Assembly (NCBI RefSeq): GCF_900172295.1
Contig: NZ_FWFL01000002.1
Location: 186,001-250,000, forward strand
DNA: 64,000 nucleotides
DNA from: Roseovarius litorisediminis
GTDB lineage: Bacteria > Pseudomonadota > Alphaproteobacteria > Rhodobacterales > Rhodobacteraceae
Direction of reading: 5' to 3'
Under the pieces are notes generated by a model. That model had not been told where the DNA came from. It did no database searches and saw only the letters and a list, made by a program, of their open reading frames with translations. Below are positions 17,406 through 26,193 of this stretch, in pieces (position 1 is the stretch's first letter; each line of letters starts with the position of its first letter). A program made the translations under genes and the position numbers.

Positions 17406-18661
17406 CCGGCTTGAAGCCACCCCCCCTGCGCGACGATTGTTTTGCGCTGCCCGCCGGTATCGACTGGACCCCGGTGGATGACGCGCTGGCACTGTTGCGC
17501 GAAAAATTGCGGCCTGTGGTCGGGCAGGAAAAATCGCCGCTGTCCGGCGCATTGGGCCGGGTGTTGGCCACGCCGCTGGTGGCCGCACGATCCAACCCGC
17601 CGCAGGCCAATACGGCGGTGGATGGCTATGGCTTTGCCTACGCCTCGTTGGGAGATGGCGATCAGGTATTGCCTTTGGTGGAGGGGCGTGCCGCCGCAGG
17701 TGCGCCGTTTCCGCGTCAGGTGCCGCCGGGGTATGCAGTTCGTATGCTGACCGGTGCGGCCCTGCCTGACGGGGTTGATACGGTTATCCTGCAAGAGGAC
17801 GTGACGGTTGGGGATGGCGAGATTGCGTTTCGCGCCGGTCTGAAAGCCGGGGCCAATACCCGTAAAGCGGGCGAGGATGTGGCCGCTGGTGACACCGTGC
17901 TAAAGGCCGGACGCACCCTTACCGCCGCAGACCTTGCCCTGATCGCGGCGGTGGGCCTGTCGCAAGTAGAGGTATTCCAGCGTCTGAAGGTGGCTGTAGT
18001 CTCGACCGGTGATGAGCTGGTCGACGCCGGAGAGCCTGCTGGCCCGGGGCAAATTTATGATGCCAACCGTCCGATGCTGTCAGGGTTGGTGCAGGGATTC
18101 GGCTTTGAAACAATTGATCTTGGTAAGGTGCCGGATAATCGCAAAGCTTTGCGCAAGGCGCTGGATGATGCGGCAGACCGCGCCGATGTCGTCCTGACGT
18201 CTGGCGGGGCCTCGTCGGGGGACGAAGACCACGTTTCGGCCCTGCTGACCGAGGCGGGCGCCATGACGGAATGGCGAATCGCGGTTAAACCGGGGCGGCC
18301 GCTGGCCCTTGGCATGTGGCAGGGCACGCCGGTTTTTGGCCTGCCTGGCAACCCGGTGGCGGCGATGGTCTGCACCCTGATATTTGCGCGACCCGCGATG
18401 GCGGTGCTGGCCGGTGCCGGGTGGTCCGCACCGCAATCCTTTGACGTGCCCGCGGCGTTTTCGAAATCCAAAAAACCCGGCCGCCGGGAATACCTGCGCG
18501 CCCGAATACGCGATGGGCAAGCCGAAGTGTTCAAATCGGAAGGATCGGGTCGGATCAGCGGGCTGAGCTGGGCCGAAGGCCTGGTGGAACTGCCTGACGC
18601 AGCCGCAGAGATCCGGCAAGGTGATCCGGTACGCTTTATCCCCTTAACGAGCTTCAGCTAG
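17402..18661 (+). CDS. moeA: Molybdopterin molybdenumtransferase MoeA
   Basis: A 419-residue enzyme that inserts molybdate into adenylated molybdopterin. MoeA landmarks are NTAVDGYGFA, RMLTGAALPDGVDTVILQED, STGDELV, GQIYDANRPML, TSGGASSGDEDHV and GLPGNPVAA, and a C-terminal beta domain from about residue 335. TTG at 17402 is the start, overlapping the mobB stop. It closes the fdhD-GNAT-mobA-mobB-moeA operon. The end converges on an exporter gene with only 38 bp between stops and no clear terminator. Confidence 0.95.
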   Translation: MTGLKPPPLRDDCFALPAGIDWTPVDDALALLREKLRPVVGQEKSPLSGALGRVLATPLVAARSNPPQANTAVDGYGFAYASLGDGDQVLPLVEGRAAAGAPFPRQVPPGYAVRMLTGAALPDGVDTVILQEDVTVGDGEIAFRAGLKAGANTRKAGEDVAAGDTVLKAGRTLTAADLALIAAVGLSQVEVFQRLKVAVVSTGDELVDAGEPAGPGQIYDANRPMLSGLVQGFGFETIDLGKVPDNRKALRKALDDAADRADVVLTSGGASSGDEDHVSALLTEAGAMTEWRIAVKPGRPLALGMWQGTPVFGLPGNPVAAMVCTLIFARPAMAVLAGAGWSAPQSFDVPAAFSKSKKPGRREYLRARIRDGQAEVFKSEGSGRISGLSWAEGLVELPDAAAEIRQGDPVRFIPLTSFS

Positions 18662-18699
18662 ACCGTAATACCTTTTGAAATGCTTTATCTCAAAACTCT

Positions 18700-20484
18700 T
18701 TAACGCTCGTCATAGCCCTTCTTTTGTGCCTTGTAGAGCTGGGCGTAAAGACCGTTTTCTTTTAACAATCTGTCATGTTTGCCTTGCTCGACCAGTTTGC
18801 CGGATTCAAGAACAAAAATGCTGTCTGAATCGGAAACAGATGACAGGCGGTGGGCCACAATGATGGTCGTCTTACCTTTTGTCAGGCGGTCAAGGGCGGA
18901 TTTGATGCGTGCCTCGGTGGCCTGATCCAGGGCCGATGTGGCCTCGTCCAGCAAAAGGATCGGCGCATCGCGCAGAAAGGCGCGGGCGATGGCGATACGC
19001 TGCTTTTGACCGCCCGACAACTGCGCGCCCTTTGGCCCAACGGGTGCATCACCACGTTGCCGGATGAAATCGGCAATTTCGGCGTTTTCAGCGGCTTGCC
19101 AGACCTCGGCTTCGGTGGCGTCCGGGTTCACGTAACGGATGTTTTCCCAGATCGAATTGTTGAAGATCACGATGTCCTGCGCCACCACTGAAAAAGAACT
19201 GCGCAGTTTATTGACCTTCAGTTTGTCGATCGGGGTCCCGCCAATTGTTATGTGCCCGCCCTTCACGTCGTAAAGCCGCGACAGAAGTGACAGGATGGTG
19301 GTTTTGCCGGAACCGGTTGCGCCAACGATGGCTGACACCTGTCCACCTTTGAATGTCATATCCAACCCGTCGAAAAGTGGTTGTTCAGGACTATAGGCAA
19401 ATGTCACACCCGACAGGACGATATCGCCCGACGTGTCGAAATCGGTCACTGCAGCAGGTGCATCGGCGATCGTCGGTGTTTCCTGGTAAAGGCTGCGAAT
19501 ACGGTCAAGTAAAACCATCTGGCCGTTCAAGGCGCCAAAATACTGTGCCAGCAGGCGGGCAGGGTCAAAGACCATCACCATGCCCAGAAGGAAAGTGATG
19601 ATTGCGGCGCCATCCACGTCAAAGTTTGGATTCAGCACCATGTAGCCGCCACCGCCAATCACCAGAACATAGACAAAAGCCGATGAAAGATCGATGGTCG
19701 GCATGACCAGCGCCTGTGTGGTTTGTACCCTCATCTGCAAATCGCGGATTGAGCGGGTGCCCTCCAGAAGCCGGCTTTCTTCCATAGGTTCCTGGTTTGA
19801 AATCTTGACGGTGCGCATGCCGTTCACTGTTTCTTCGATCCCGTTCATGTAGTTGCCGATAGCTTTTTCAGCCTCGATCTGGCCCTTTTTTACGCGCCAG
19901 GCGACATAGTTCATGACCCATATGATAAAAGGAAGAACCACTACAGCGGTGGTGAACAGAATTGGGTTTTTGTAGATCAGGTAGCCCGAGACGATCACCA
20001 CGGTAACCGCATCACGCACCGCGTTGGCGGTTGACTGGCCTACGAAAGCCCCCAGGCTTTGGGTTTGCCCGACAAGCCGCTGCATGATCTCGCCCGACTT
20101 GGTGCGCTCAAAATAGGCAAGATCAAGCGACATCATGTGGCTGACCAGATCACGGCGCATTTCGAAAACTGCCTGATTGCTGATCCGTATGGTGATGCGC
20201 GGGACGAGATATGCCATCAGTCCGCGTACCGCGAAAAGAAAGAAGACAACGGCGCAGACCTGGATAAGGTCGTTGATTGCACCGGCGTCAAAGATCACGC
20301 GCAGCCCGCTTTCAGTGAGCGACAGAAATTGCTGGTAAACCAACCCCTGTACCAGAACCATCAGCATGACGACCAGCAACCAGGGTGCTTTCTTTTTCAG
20401 ATATTTCGACCAGAGCCAGCGTAGATTGTCACGATCCTGGGCTGAAAAAAGCGGTATGCGTATCTCGGTTTTTTTTTGCGTCAT
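18700..20484 (-). CDS. ABC exporter, fused permease and ATPase (MsbA-like)
   Basis: A 594-residue half-transporter expected to work as a homodimer in the inner membrane. Six helices lie in residues 30-320 (type IV exporter fold, with the coupling-region motif FERTKSGEIMQRLV). The ATPase follows: Walker A GATGSGKTT at 388-396, signature LSGGQKQR, Walker B ILLLDEATSALD and the switch His in VAHRLSS. Such MsbA-like pumps move lipids or hydrophobic compounds; the substrate is not evident. It stands alone between the moeA operon and the 20.6-30.5 kb cluster. Confidence 0.9.
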   Translation of the reverse strand: MTQKKTEIRIPLFSAQDRDNLRWLWSKYLKKKAPWLLVVMLMVLVQGLVYQQFLSLTESGLRVIFDAGAINDLIQVCAVVFFLFAVRGLMAYLVPRITIRISNQAVFEMRRDLVSHMMSLDLAYFERTKSGEIMQRLVGQTQSLGAFVGQSTANAVRDAVTVVIVSGYLIYKNPILFTTAVVVLPFIIWVMNYVAWRVKKGQIEAEKAIGNYMNGIEETVNGMRTVKISNQEPMEESRLLEGTRSIRDLQMRVQTTQALVMPTIDLSSAFVYVLVIGGGGYMVLNPNFDVDGAAIITFLLGMVMVFDPARLLAQYFGALNGQMVLLDRIRSLYQETPTIADAPAAVTDFDTSGDIVLSGVTFAYSPEQPLFDGLDMTFKGGQVSAIVGATGSGKTTILSLLSRLYDVKGGHITIGGTPIDKLKVNKLRSSFSVVAQDIVIFNNSIWENIRYVNPDATEAEVWQAAENAEIADFIRQRGDAPVGPKGAQLSGGQKQRIAIARAFLRDAPILLLDEATSALDQATEARIKSALDRLTKGKTTIIVAHRLSSVSDSDSIFVLESGKLVEQGKHDRLLKENGLYAQLYKAQKKGYDER

Positions 20485-20638
20485 CTAGGGAAAGGCATCC
20501 GTTCAAAGTGGCTTAGCGCGGCTATAGACGGTTCTTGCAGCAAGGTCATCCCTTGGTTTGCGTTTCTCTTTAGACGTGCCTTTCTTGCTTGCCAGCCTGT
20601 TTGTTCTTGGCCACCCTCTTTGAACTGATCCATGTACG

Positions 20639-21220
20639 CTAGCGCAGCCCGTCTTCGCCTTTGACCTCGGACACTGCAAGCCCACCCATTCGGTCATGGA
20701 CGCGACCGCCGCGGCTCATGGCCAGTACGAAAAGCAATTCATCAGCGCGGGGACCATCCGGCAGCCCTACCTCCATGCCGTCGAAATGGCTGCGCACATA
20801 AGCGGCGTTGATGTGGCCAAGCGGTACGTCGATGCGGGTGCCGGGGCCGCCCTGTTTCATCGACGATGGCACAATCGCCTTGGCCTCACCCAAACGGGCC
20901 CGCATGGCATAGCCGCCTGGCACGTGCCAAAGCGCGGTATGCTCCAGTTCGCCTGCCTCTCCAGCCATGGCGGCCTTGCCATAGCCGTCGATACCATCGA
21001 TGCCGCCCATGGCTTCTATCAGCCGGTCGGTCATCATCAGGCCCAGGGGGTTGAGATCGTCCATCGCCGATTGCAGGTCATCGGAATACCCCCCCGCAAA
21101 CGGATTTTTTACCAGCGCAGCAATGGCTGCGCGGCGCCGGGGTTTAGCAGGAGCGGGGCCGCCATCGTGATGGATGTCTTCGATGAAAATGGCGGTCTTT
21201 CGCAGGGTAAATTCAGGCAT
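20639..21220 (-). CDS. Amino acid synthesis family protein (PF06684/DUF1185)
   Basis: A 193-residue soluble protein. It begins MPEFTLRKTAIFIEDIHHDG, then AAIAALVKNPFAGGY, LGLMMTDRLIEAMG, YGKAAMAGEAGELEH and GGRVHDRMGGL. I recognise these as the PF06684 'amino acid synthesis' family, whose biochemical role is not established. The start is ATG 21220, which overlaps the UPF0280 gene by 8 bp; the frame runs on to 21295 inside that gene without a better site. It is the last gene of the long minus-strand cluster. Confidence 0.8.
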   Translation of the reverse strand: MPEFTLRKTAIFIEDIHHDGGPAPAKPRRRAAIAALVKNPFAGGYSDDLQSAMDDLNPLGLMMTDRLIEAMGGIDGIDGYGKAAMAGEAGELEHTALWHVPGGYAMRARLGEAKAIVPSSMKQGGPGTRIDVPLGHINAAYVRSHFDGMEVGLPDGPRADELLFVLAMSRGGRVHDRMGGLAVSEVKGEDGLR

Positions 21221-22058
21221 CCAGGGATTCTTTCTGTTGGACAAGAGGAAGGGAGCCGACCAGACGGATCTGGCCGCAAAGCACCATCGCCGCACCGGTA
21301 ATCAAGCCCCGAGATTGGCATCTGGCGGCAAATGTAGCGCCGTTTGAAAGCGCAGTATTGATGTCTTCGGGGCCAAGCGGGCCGACATGCGTGGTGACAA
21401 TACGCGCGCCAAGATCGCTGTCAGGGGCGAGGGCCTTGGCAGGCGTCCGATGAATGGCGGGATGATCTGGCAGGTTGACGGCGTTGGCAATCATGGTGGC
21501 GGCGGCATCGGCCTGCGCTGCGGTGGCAGCCAGAACCGTCACGCTGTCTGCAATCCCAAAAGAATGGCTGCGCCCGCGCCAGCCCGAGGTCGCGATGCCG
21601 CGCACCGGATCGGCGTACCGGATGCGGATATGGCCCGGCGGATCGCAGGTAATAGCGGCCTGCATATGCTGATCTTCGCTCAGGTAAAACGCCACATCGC
21701 CGCCGTTGTTGACATAGGCCTTGGTGATGCCCGACCCGTTGCAGATAGCGGCAAGAATGGTATCGGCCCCGGCGCCCGCGACGGCGGCCATGGGCGTGAT
21801 GAATTGCGGCACAAATGGCTGGGTTGCATGGTGCATTCGGCGGGCGGTATCGCTGGTGGGTCGGCGGCCAGTAGGCTGGCGCAGAAGCGGAAGCTCAGCG
21901 GCAAGCTCTTCCAGAAGGGTGTCAAAACGGGCGACAGCGCGGCCAAGGGCGGCATCGCGCTCCGGGCCGGTGACGCCGACGATCATGTCGATGGGCCCGT
22001 GGTGCAGGTGCAGACGCTTGCCGTCGGGCAGCCATGTGGCTTGGGCGCGCTGCATCAC
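21213..22058 (-). CDS. UPF0280-family protein (ApbE-fold relative)
   Basis: A 281-residue protein without signal peptide. The family-like core contains FVPQFITPMAAVAGAGADTI and ITKAYVNNGGDVAFYLS, then GIATSGWRGRSHSFGIADSV, as in UPF0280 proteins that share the fold of ApbE flavin transferases. In ApbE the region with GD and TSG loops binds FAD and metal. GTG at 22058 or ATG at 22055 are both usable starts (AAAGGA upstream). It overlaps the reductase gene on one side and the PF06684 gene on the other. Function is unknown; modification or handling of a flavin is a hypothesis. Confidence 0.78.
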   Translation of the reverse strand: MMQRAQATWLPDGKRLHLHHGPIDMIVGVTGPERDAALGRAVARFDTLLEELAAELPLLRQPTGRRPTSDTARRMHHATQPFVPQFITPMAAVAGAGADTILAAICNGSGITKAYVNNGGDVAFYLSEDQHMQAAITCDPPGHIRIRYADPVRGIATSGWRGRSHSFGIADSVTVLAATAAQADAAATMIANAVNLPDHPAIHRTPAKALAPDSDLGARIVTTHVGPLGPEDINTALSNGATFAARCQSRGLITGAAMVLCGQIRLVGSLPLVQQKESLDA

Positions 22059-23506
22059 GTCCCGTCCTTTTTAGGGCCGACGGTACGGAATTCACTGCCG
22101 TATTCGCCACCATGGGCGAGGATGTCCGAGATGCTGCGCACAGCGGCGTCATGGCCACCAAGGGTGCGGTAATCCTCGCGTTTCAGCGTGAACTCCAGCG
22201 GGGCGACAAGGGCGGGTGTGGGCACATAGCCAAAAGAGCCGGGAGGCATTTGCGTGACATCAACCATCAGGGTGATGCCGCCGCCGGGCCAGACAAACGC
22301 GGGGGCTCCGCCGCAAGTGACACGGGTTTTCAGCGCCTGCACCGAGCGGGTAAGCTTAACTGGGTTCTGCGTGACGCCCGAGCGAAGAGAGCCGCCAGCC
22401 CCGGCGGCAAACATCACCGTGCAAAGTGCGGGTTCGCAGTTTTCCGCGATCAGATCGACCGAAGCCCGCAGTGTGTCGGGCAAAGGCGCAGGTTGGGGTT
22501 CGAGATTATCGTCGAGGATGTAATACCCGAACTGCTCGCCGGTGGTGGAGACCATGAGCAGAGTCAGACCGGGCCGCGCGCCCTTTTTATCAAGCCAGGG
22601 ATTGAGGATGGTCAATGGGTCGGTGATATCGGTGCCGCCCCAACCCAGGCCCGGCTTGGCGACCTGAAAATAGCGGCCTGGGGTTGAACGGCGGCCCTTG
22701 ATACGGATGCCGGTATCGGGCCATCCCAACACCTTGCCGGCCTGATGTTCGCTGACGACGCCGGTGATATGGTCATCGACCACCACAACCTCATCCACCA
22801 GACCGTGCCATTGGCTGGCGAACATGCCTATCGTGGCCGAGCCACAGCCGACGCGCATGCGTTCTTCCCGGTGGCCGTCCACGATAGGCGGCTGACCTGC
22901 CTGCACGACGACGGTGGCGCCACCGTCAATTGTCAGCTCGACCGCTTCGCAGTTGCACAGGCGCAAAAGGGCGTCGCAGGTTACCCGGCCTTCGGACTTG
23001 GAGCCGCCAGTCAGGTGATCAACCCCGCCAAGCGACAGCATCTGTGAGCCATATTCCGACGTGGTGACATGGCCGATCACCTCGCCAGCCGCGCGGACAG
23101 TGGCGGCCTCGTGTCCCAGATGCCGGTCAGTGTCGATCTTCACCTTGACGCCGCAGTAGGAATAGATTGCCTCGGTTACCACGGTGATGAAATCTGCGCC
23201 CTCAACCTCGCGGCTGACGATGAAAGGCGCGGGCTTGTAATCGGGGTAAGTGGTCCCTGCGCCAATACCGCTGACGAACAGGTCACCCGAGTTCAGCACC
23301 TCGCCGTCCCAGTCGGATACCAGAAACGGGCGCACTTCACCGCCGGCCTCAAGGCGGCGGTCAAGGATGGTGATCGGGTCACAGCGGACGATCTTGCCGC
23401 CCTCGTTGGCATAGCGGTCACAGGCGCCAATCTTGCCGTCGGCGATATAGCACATCACCGGGCAGGCATCGCAGCGGATTTTTTCTTCGCGCTTGCGATC
23501 AGTCAT
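22055..23506 (-). CDS. 6-hydroxynicotinate reductase-like Fe-S flavoprotein
   Basis: A 483-residue protein. Its N terminus has a cysteine cluster CDACPVMCYIADGKIGAC (Cys12, 15, 19, 29), suited to one [4Fe-4S] centre. Later blocks include SGIGAGTTYPDYKPAPFIV, TEAIYSYCGVKVKIDTDRHL, MRVGCGSATIGMFA and AGAGGSLRSGVTQNPVKLT. I recall this family as annotated 6-hydroxynicotinate reductase, after the Eubacterium barkeri enzyme that reduces 6-hydroxynicotinate with ferredoxin. The substrate in this organism is unproven. It overlaps both neighbours by 4 bp, directly after the molybdenum hydroxylase gene. Confidence 0.72.
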   Translation of the reverse strand: MTDRKREEKIRCDACPVMCYIADGKIGACDRYANEGGKIVRCDPITILDRRLEAGGEVRPFLVSDWDGEVLNSGDLFVSGIGAGTTYPDYKPAPFIVSREVEGADFITVVTEAIYSYCGVKVKIDTDRHLGHEAATVRAAGEVIGHVTTSEYGSQMLSLGGVDHLTGGSKSEGRVTCDALLRLCNCEAVELTIDGGATVVVQAGQPPIVDGHREERMRVGCGSATIGMFASQWHGLVDEVVVVDDHITGVVSEHQAGKVLGWPDTGIRIKGRRSTPGRYFQVAKPGLGWGGTDITDPLTILNPWLDKKGARPGLTLLMVSTTGEQFGYYILDDNLEPQPAPLPDTLRASVDLIAENCEPALCTVMFAAGAGGSLRSGVTQNPVKLTRSVQALKTRVTCGGAPAFVWPGGGITLMVDVTQMPPGSFGYVPTPALVAPLEFTLKREDYRTLGGHDAAVRSISDILAHGGEYGSEFRTVGPKKDGT

Positions 23507-26193
23507 TTAGTGGCCTCACGGATGGCGGCCAGAACGCGATGCGGAAGGGCAGGCAACCGGGTGATGCGTGCGCCACAGGCGTGACGGATGGCATTCAGGA
23601 TTGCCGGGGCCGTGGGGATCAGCACATGTTCCCCAAGCCCCTTGGCGCCCATTGGCCCCTCAGGGTCGGGCACCTCGATAAAGAGTGTCTTGATCTCTGG
23701 CATGTCACCCGTCGTCGGGATCAGATAGTCATGCAAGTTTTCGGTGCGGCCGGGAATATAGTCTTCCATCAGCGCCATGCCCAGGCCCTGGGCAATGCCG
23801 CCCTCAACCTGACCTTCGGCCAGCAGCGGGTTGATGACATGCCCAAGGTCGTGGGCTGCGGTGATCCGGGTGACCCTGACGGTGCCAAGTTCGGTATCCA
23901 CTGCCACCTCGGCGATCTGCGCACCATAGCCATAAACGGCATAGGGCGCGCCCTGACCATTTTCATCCAGCGGACTGGTTGGCGGGTCATAGGTTTCTTC
24001 TGCGGCGATGGCATATCCGTTTGGGTCGGGTGCTATATCTGACAGGTCGATGTGGCGCGCGCCTTTGCCATCGGTAACAGTCAGGACACCGTTTCCAAGG
24101 CTGACGTGCGCATCCGGCCCCATGTTGCTCAGGCCAAGGATTTTGGCGCGCAGCGCCTGCCCTGCCCGCAGGGCGGCTTTACCCGTCACAAAGGTCTGGC
24201 GCGAGGCCGAGGTTTTTCCGCAATCGGGTGTCAGTGCCGTGTCAGGGCTGATCAGGGTGAACTGGTCGACTGGCAAGCCAACCGCGTCGGCGCAGATCTG
24301 GGTGATAACCGTATTGGCGCCTTGTCCGATATCGGTCGCGCCCTGATGCAGGCAAAGCTGGCCCTCTGTTGTGATGCCAACACGAATGGTCGAGGGGTTT
24401 GGCAGGCCGGTATTTCCGCAACCATACCAGCAGGACGCCAGCCCGGCACCATGGCGGATCGGCCCGCCGCTGATGTTCTTTTCAGCCACGCGCTTTAGCG
24501 CCTTGTGCCAGGGGCTGTGCAGCGCTTCAAGGCAGGCAGAAATGCCAATCCCGCCAAGTTGCTGCCCGCAAACCGTGCTTTGGCCATCCCGCAGGGCGTT
24601 GATCCGGCGAAATTCCAGCCGGTCGATTCCCGTCTTTTCAGCCAGATCATCGAACAGCGTTTCCTGCACGATTGCCGCCTGTGGTACGCCAAAGCCCCGA
24701 AAGGCGCCCGATGAGGGCTGAAAGCTGTGAATCGCCCGCGCCTCGGCATGGTAATGCGGCATGAAATACGGTCCCGAAGCATGAACCGGAACGCGGCCCG
24801 CCACGGTGGGGCCCCAGCTGGCATAGGCGCCGGTGTTGAAATCACCGTCAAAGACCATGCCGGTCACATAACCACTTGCATCGGTGCCAATACGGCCAGT
24901 CATCTTTGCCGGATGGCGCTTGGTGGTCGAGGCCATGGATTCTGCCCGGTTATAGATCATCCGCGCCGGACGGCCTGTTTTCAATGCGACAAGCCCGATC
25001 AGCGGTTGCAGCGATACGTCCAGTTTCGACCCAAACCCACCTCCTGTGGCCGCCGGGATGATGCGCAGGCGTTCGGTAGGCAGACCAAGAATTTTCGCGG
25101 TTTCATCCCGATCCATGATCGGGGCCTGGGTGCAGGCCTGAATGACCAGCGTGTCACCTTCCATCCAGGCGACACCGGCCTCGGGTTCGATATAGGCGTG
25201 TTCGATATAGGGAGTTTCGATATGGGTCTCGGCCACATGGCTGGCCCTGGCAAGGGCCGCTTCCGCGTCACCCCGGCAAACCCTGCCGGTTATCAGGATA
25301 TTATCGGGGCGGTTTGCGTGAACTGTTGTGTCATCTGTTTTCACCCAGGTAACTGGAAAACTTTCAAGGTTCAGCATTTCCACTACGGTCGGGTCACCGG
25401 CAACCAAGGCCACCGCTTCGCCGCGCAGGCGGGTGTGGCTGTCGGCCAGCGCGGGCTGATCGGCAAAGGCGGGGATGGTGCCGAAACGGTTTTCGCCGGG
25501 AATGTCGGCAGCTGTAAAGACCTGCACCGCCCCGGCCTGTTGTTCGCACCAAGCGACGATATCACCAAAGGTAAAGGTCATCGGTGCGTCTGGGGCGCGC
25601 AAGGCCCGGACCAACAGGGTTTTTTCAGGTGCGTAATCGGCGCCAAAAACTTCCGTTCCCATAACTTTGGGCACGCCGTCAAGGCGTTCCAGCCGGCTGC
25701 CCACCGCTTGTCCCGGCAAGGGGGCGGCGGGGGTGGCACCGGGTTGGGTGTCCAGCACGGCGTCGATGATCTTGGCATAGCCGGTACAGCGACACAGAAC
25801 CCCGCCAAGCGCTTCTTCAGCTTCCAGGCGTGTTGGTTTGGGGTTTTCCGCCAGCAAGGCGGTGGCGGCCATCAGCATCCCGGGGATGCAGATGCCGCAT
25901 TGCGCCGCGCCATGGCGCAGGAAAGATTGCTGCAGGGCGGTGTTGCCCAGGCCCTCAACCGTGGATACGTCACACCCGGCAACCTGTGCTGCCGGGGTCA
26001 GGCATGCGCAGACCGGCACGCCGTCGACCAGAACGGTGCAGGCGCCGCAATCGCCTGCATCGCACCCCACTTTGGTACCACGCAGGTTAAGGTCTTCGCG
26101 CAACACTTCGGACAGGCGCCGTGAGGGATTAACCGGCAGGGTCTTGGGTTTGCCATTGACCGAAAAGCCAAGGATCTCCACAGGCCGGTTCAT
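23503..26193 (-). CDS. Molybdenum hydroxylase, fused [2Fe-2S] and Moco-binding subunit (xanthine dehydrogenase family)
   Basis: An 896-residue fusion. Residues 1-160 bind two [2Fe-2S] clusters: plant-type Cys44, 49, 52, 64 and helical-bundle Cys99, 102, 134, 136 (CRCTGY). From about 165 follows the large molybdopterin domain: TGGGFGSK, PSSGAFRGFGVPQA, HQGATDIGQGANTV and GAKGLGEHVLIP with the catalytic Glu. All redox ligands are intact. The layout resembles Desulfovibrio aldehyde oxidoreductase, but here a separate FAD subunit gene precedes it with a 4-bp overlap. It should hydroxylate an aldehyde or N-heterocycle; the substrate is unknown. Confidence 0.88.
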   Translation of the reverse strand: MNRPVEILGFSVNGKPKTLPVNPSRRLSEVLREDLNLRGTKVGCDAGDCGACTVLVDGVPVCACLTPAAQVAGCDVSTVEGLGNTALQQSFLRHGAAQCGICIPGMLMAATALLAENPKPTRLEAEEALGGVLCRCTGYAKIIDAVLDTQPGATPAAPLPGQAVGSRLERLDGVPKVMGTEVFGADYAPEKTLLVRALRAPDAPMTFTFGDIVAWCEQQAGAVQVFTAADIPGENRFGTIPAFADQPALADSHTRLRGEAVALVAGDPTVVEMLNLESFPVTWVKTDDTTVHANRPDNILITGRVCRGDAEAALARASHVAETHIETPYIEHAYIEPEAGVAWMEGDTLVIQACTQAPIMDRDETAKILGLPTERLRIIPAATGGGFGSKLDVSLQPLIGLVALKTGRPARMIYNRAESMASTTKRHPAKMTGRIGTDASGYVTGMVFDGDFNTGAYASWGPTVAGRVPVHASGPYFMPHYHAEARAIHSFQPSSGAFRGFGVPQAAIVQETLFDDLAEKTGIDRLEFRRINALRDGQSTVCGQQLGGIGISACLEALHSPWHKALKRVAEKNISGGPIRHGAGLASCWYGCGNTGLPNPSTIRVGITTEGQLCLHQGATDIGQGANTVITQICADAVGLPVDQFTLISPDTALTPDCGKTSASRQTFVTGKAALRAGQALRAKILGLSNMGPDAHVSLGNGVLTVTDGKGARHIDLSDIAPDPNGYAIAAEETYDPPTSPLDENGQGAPYAVYGYGAQIAEVAVDTELGTVRVTRITAAHDLGHVINPLLAEGQVEGGIAQGLGMALMEDYIPGRTENLHDYLIPTTGDMPEIKTLFIEVPDPEGPMGAKGLGEHVLIPTAPAILNAIRHACGARITRLPALPHRVLAAIREATK

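Noticed and set aside
20485-20640. Possible small basic protein upstream of the MsbA-like gene (a 51-codon frame from ATG near 20633 that overlaps the exporter start, and another basic frame ending at 20503)
   Set aside because: Neither has a ribosome site, the two frames compete for the same bases, and no family is recognisable. Too weak to call.
24727-26124. 465-codon plus-strand frame opposite the Mo hydroxylase
   Set aside because: Shadow frame; the minus strand encodes intact Fe-S and Moco motifs.
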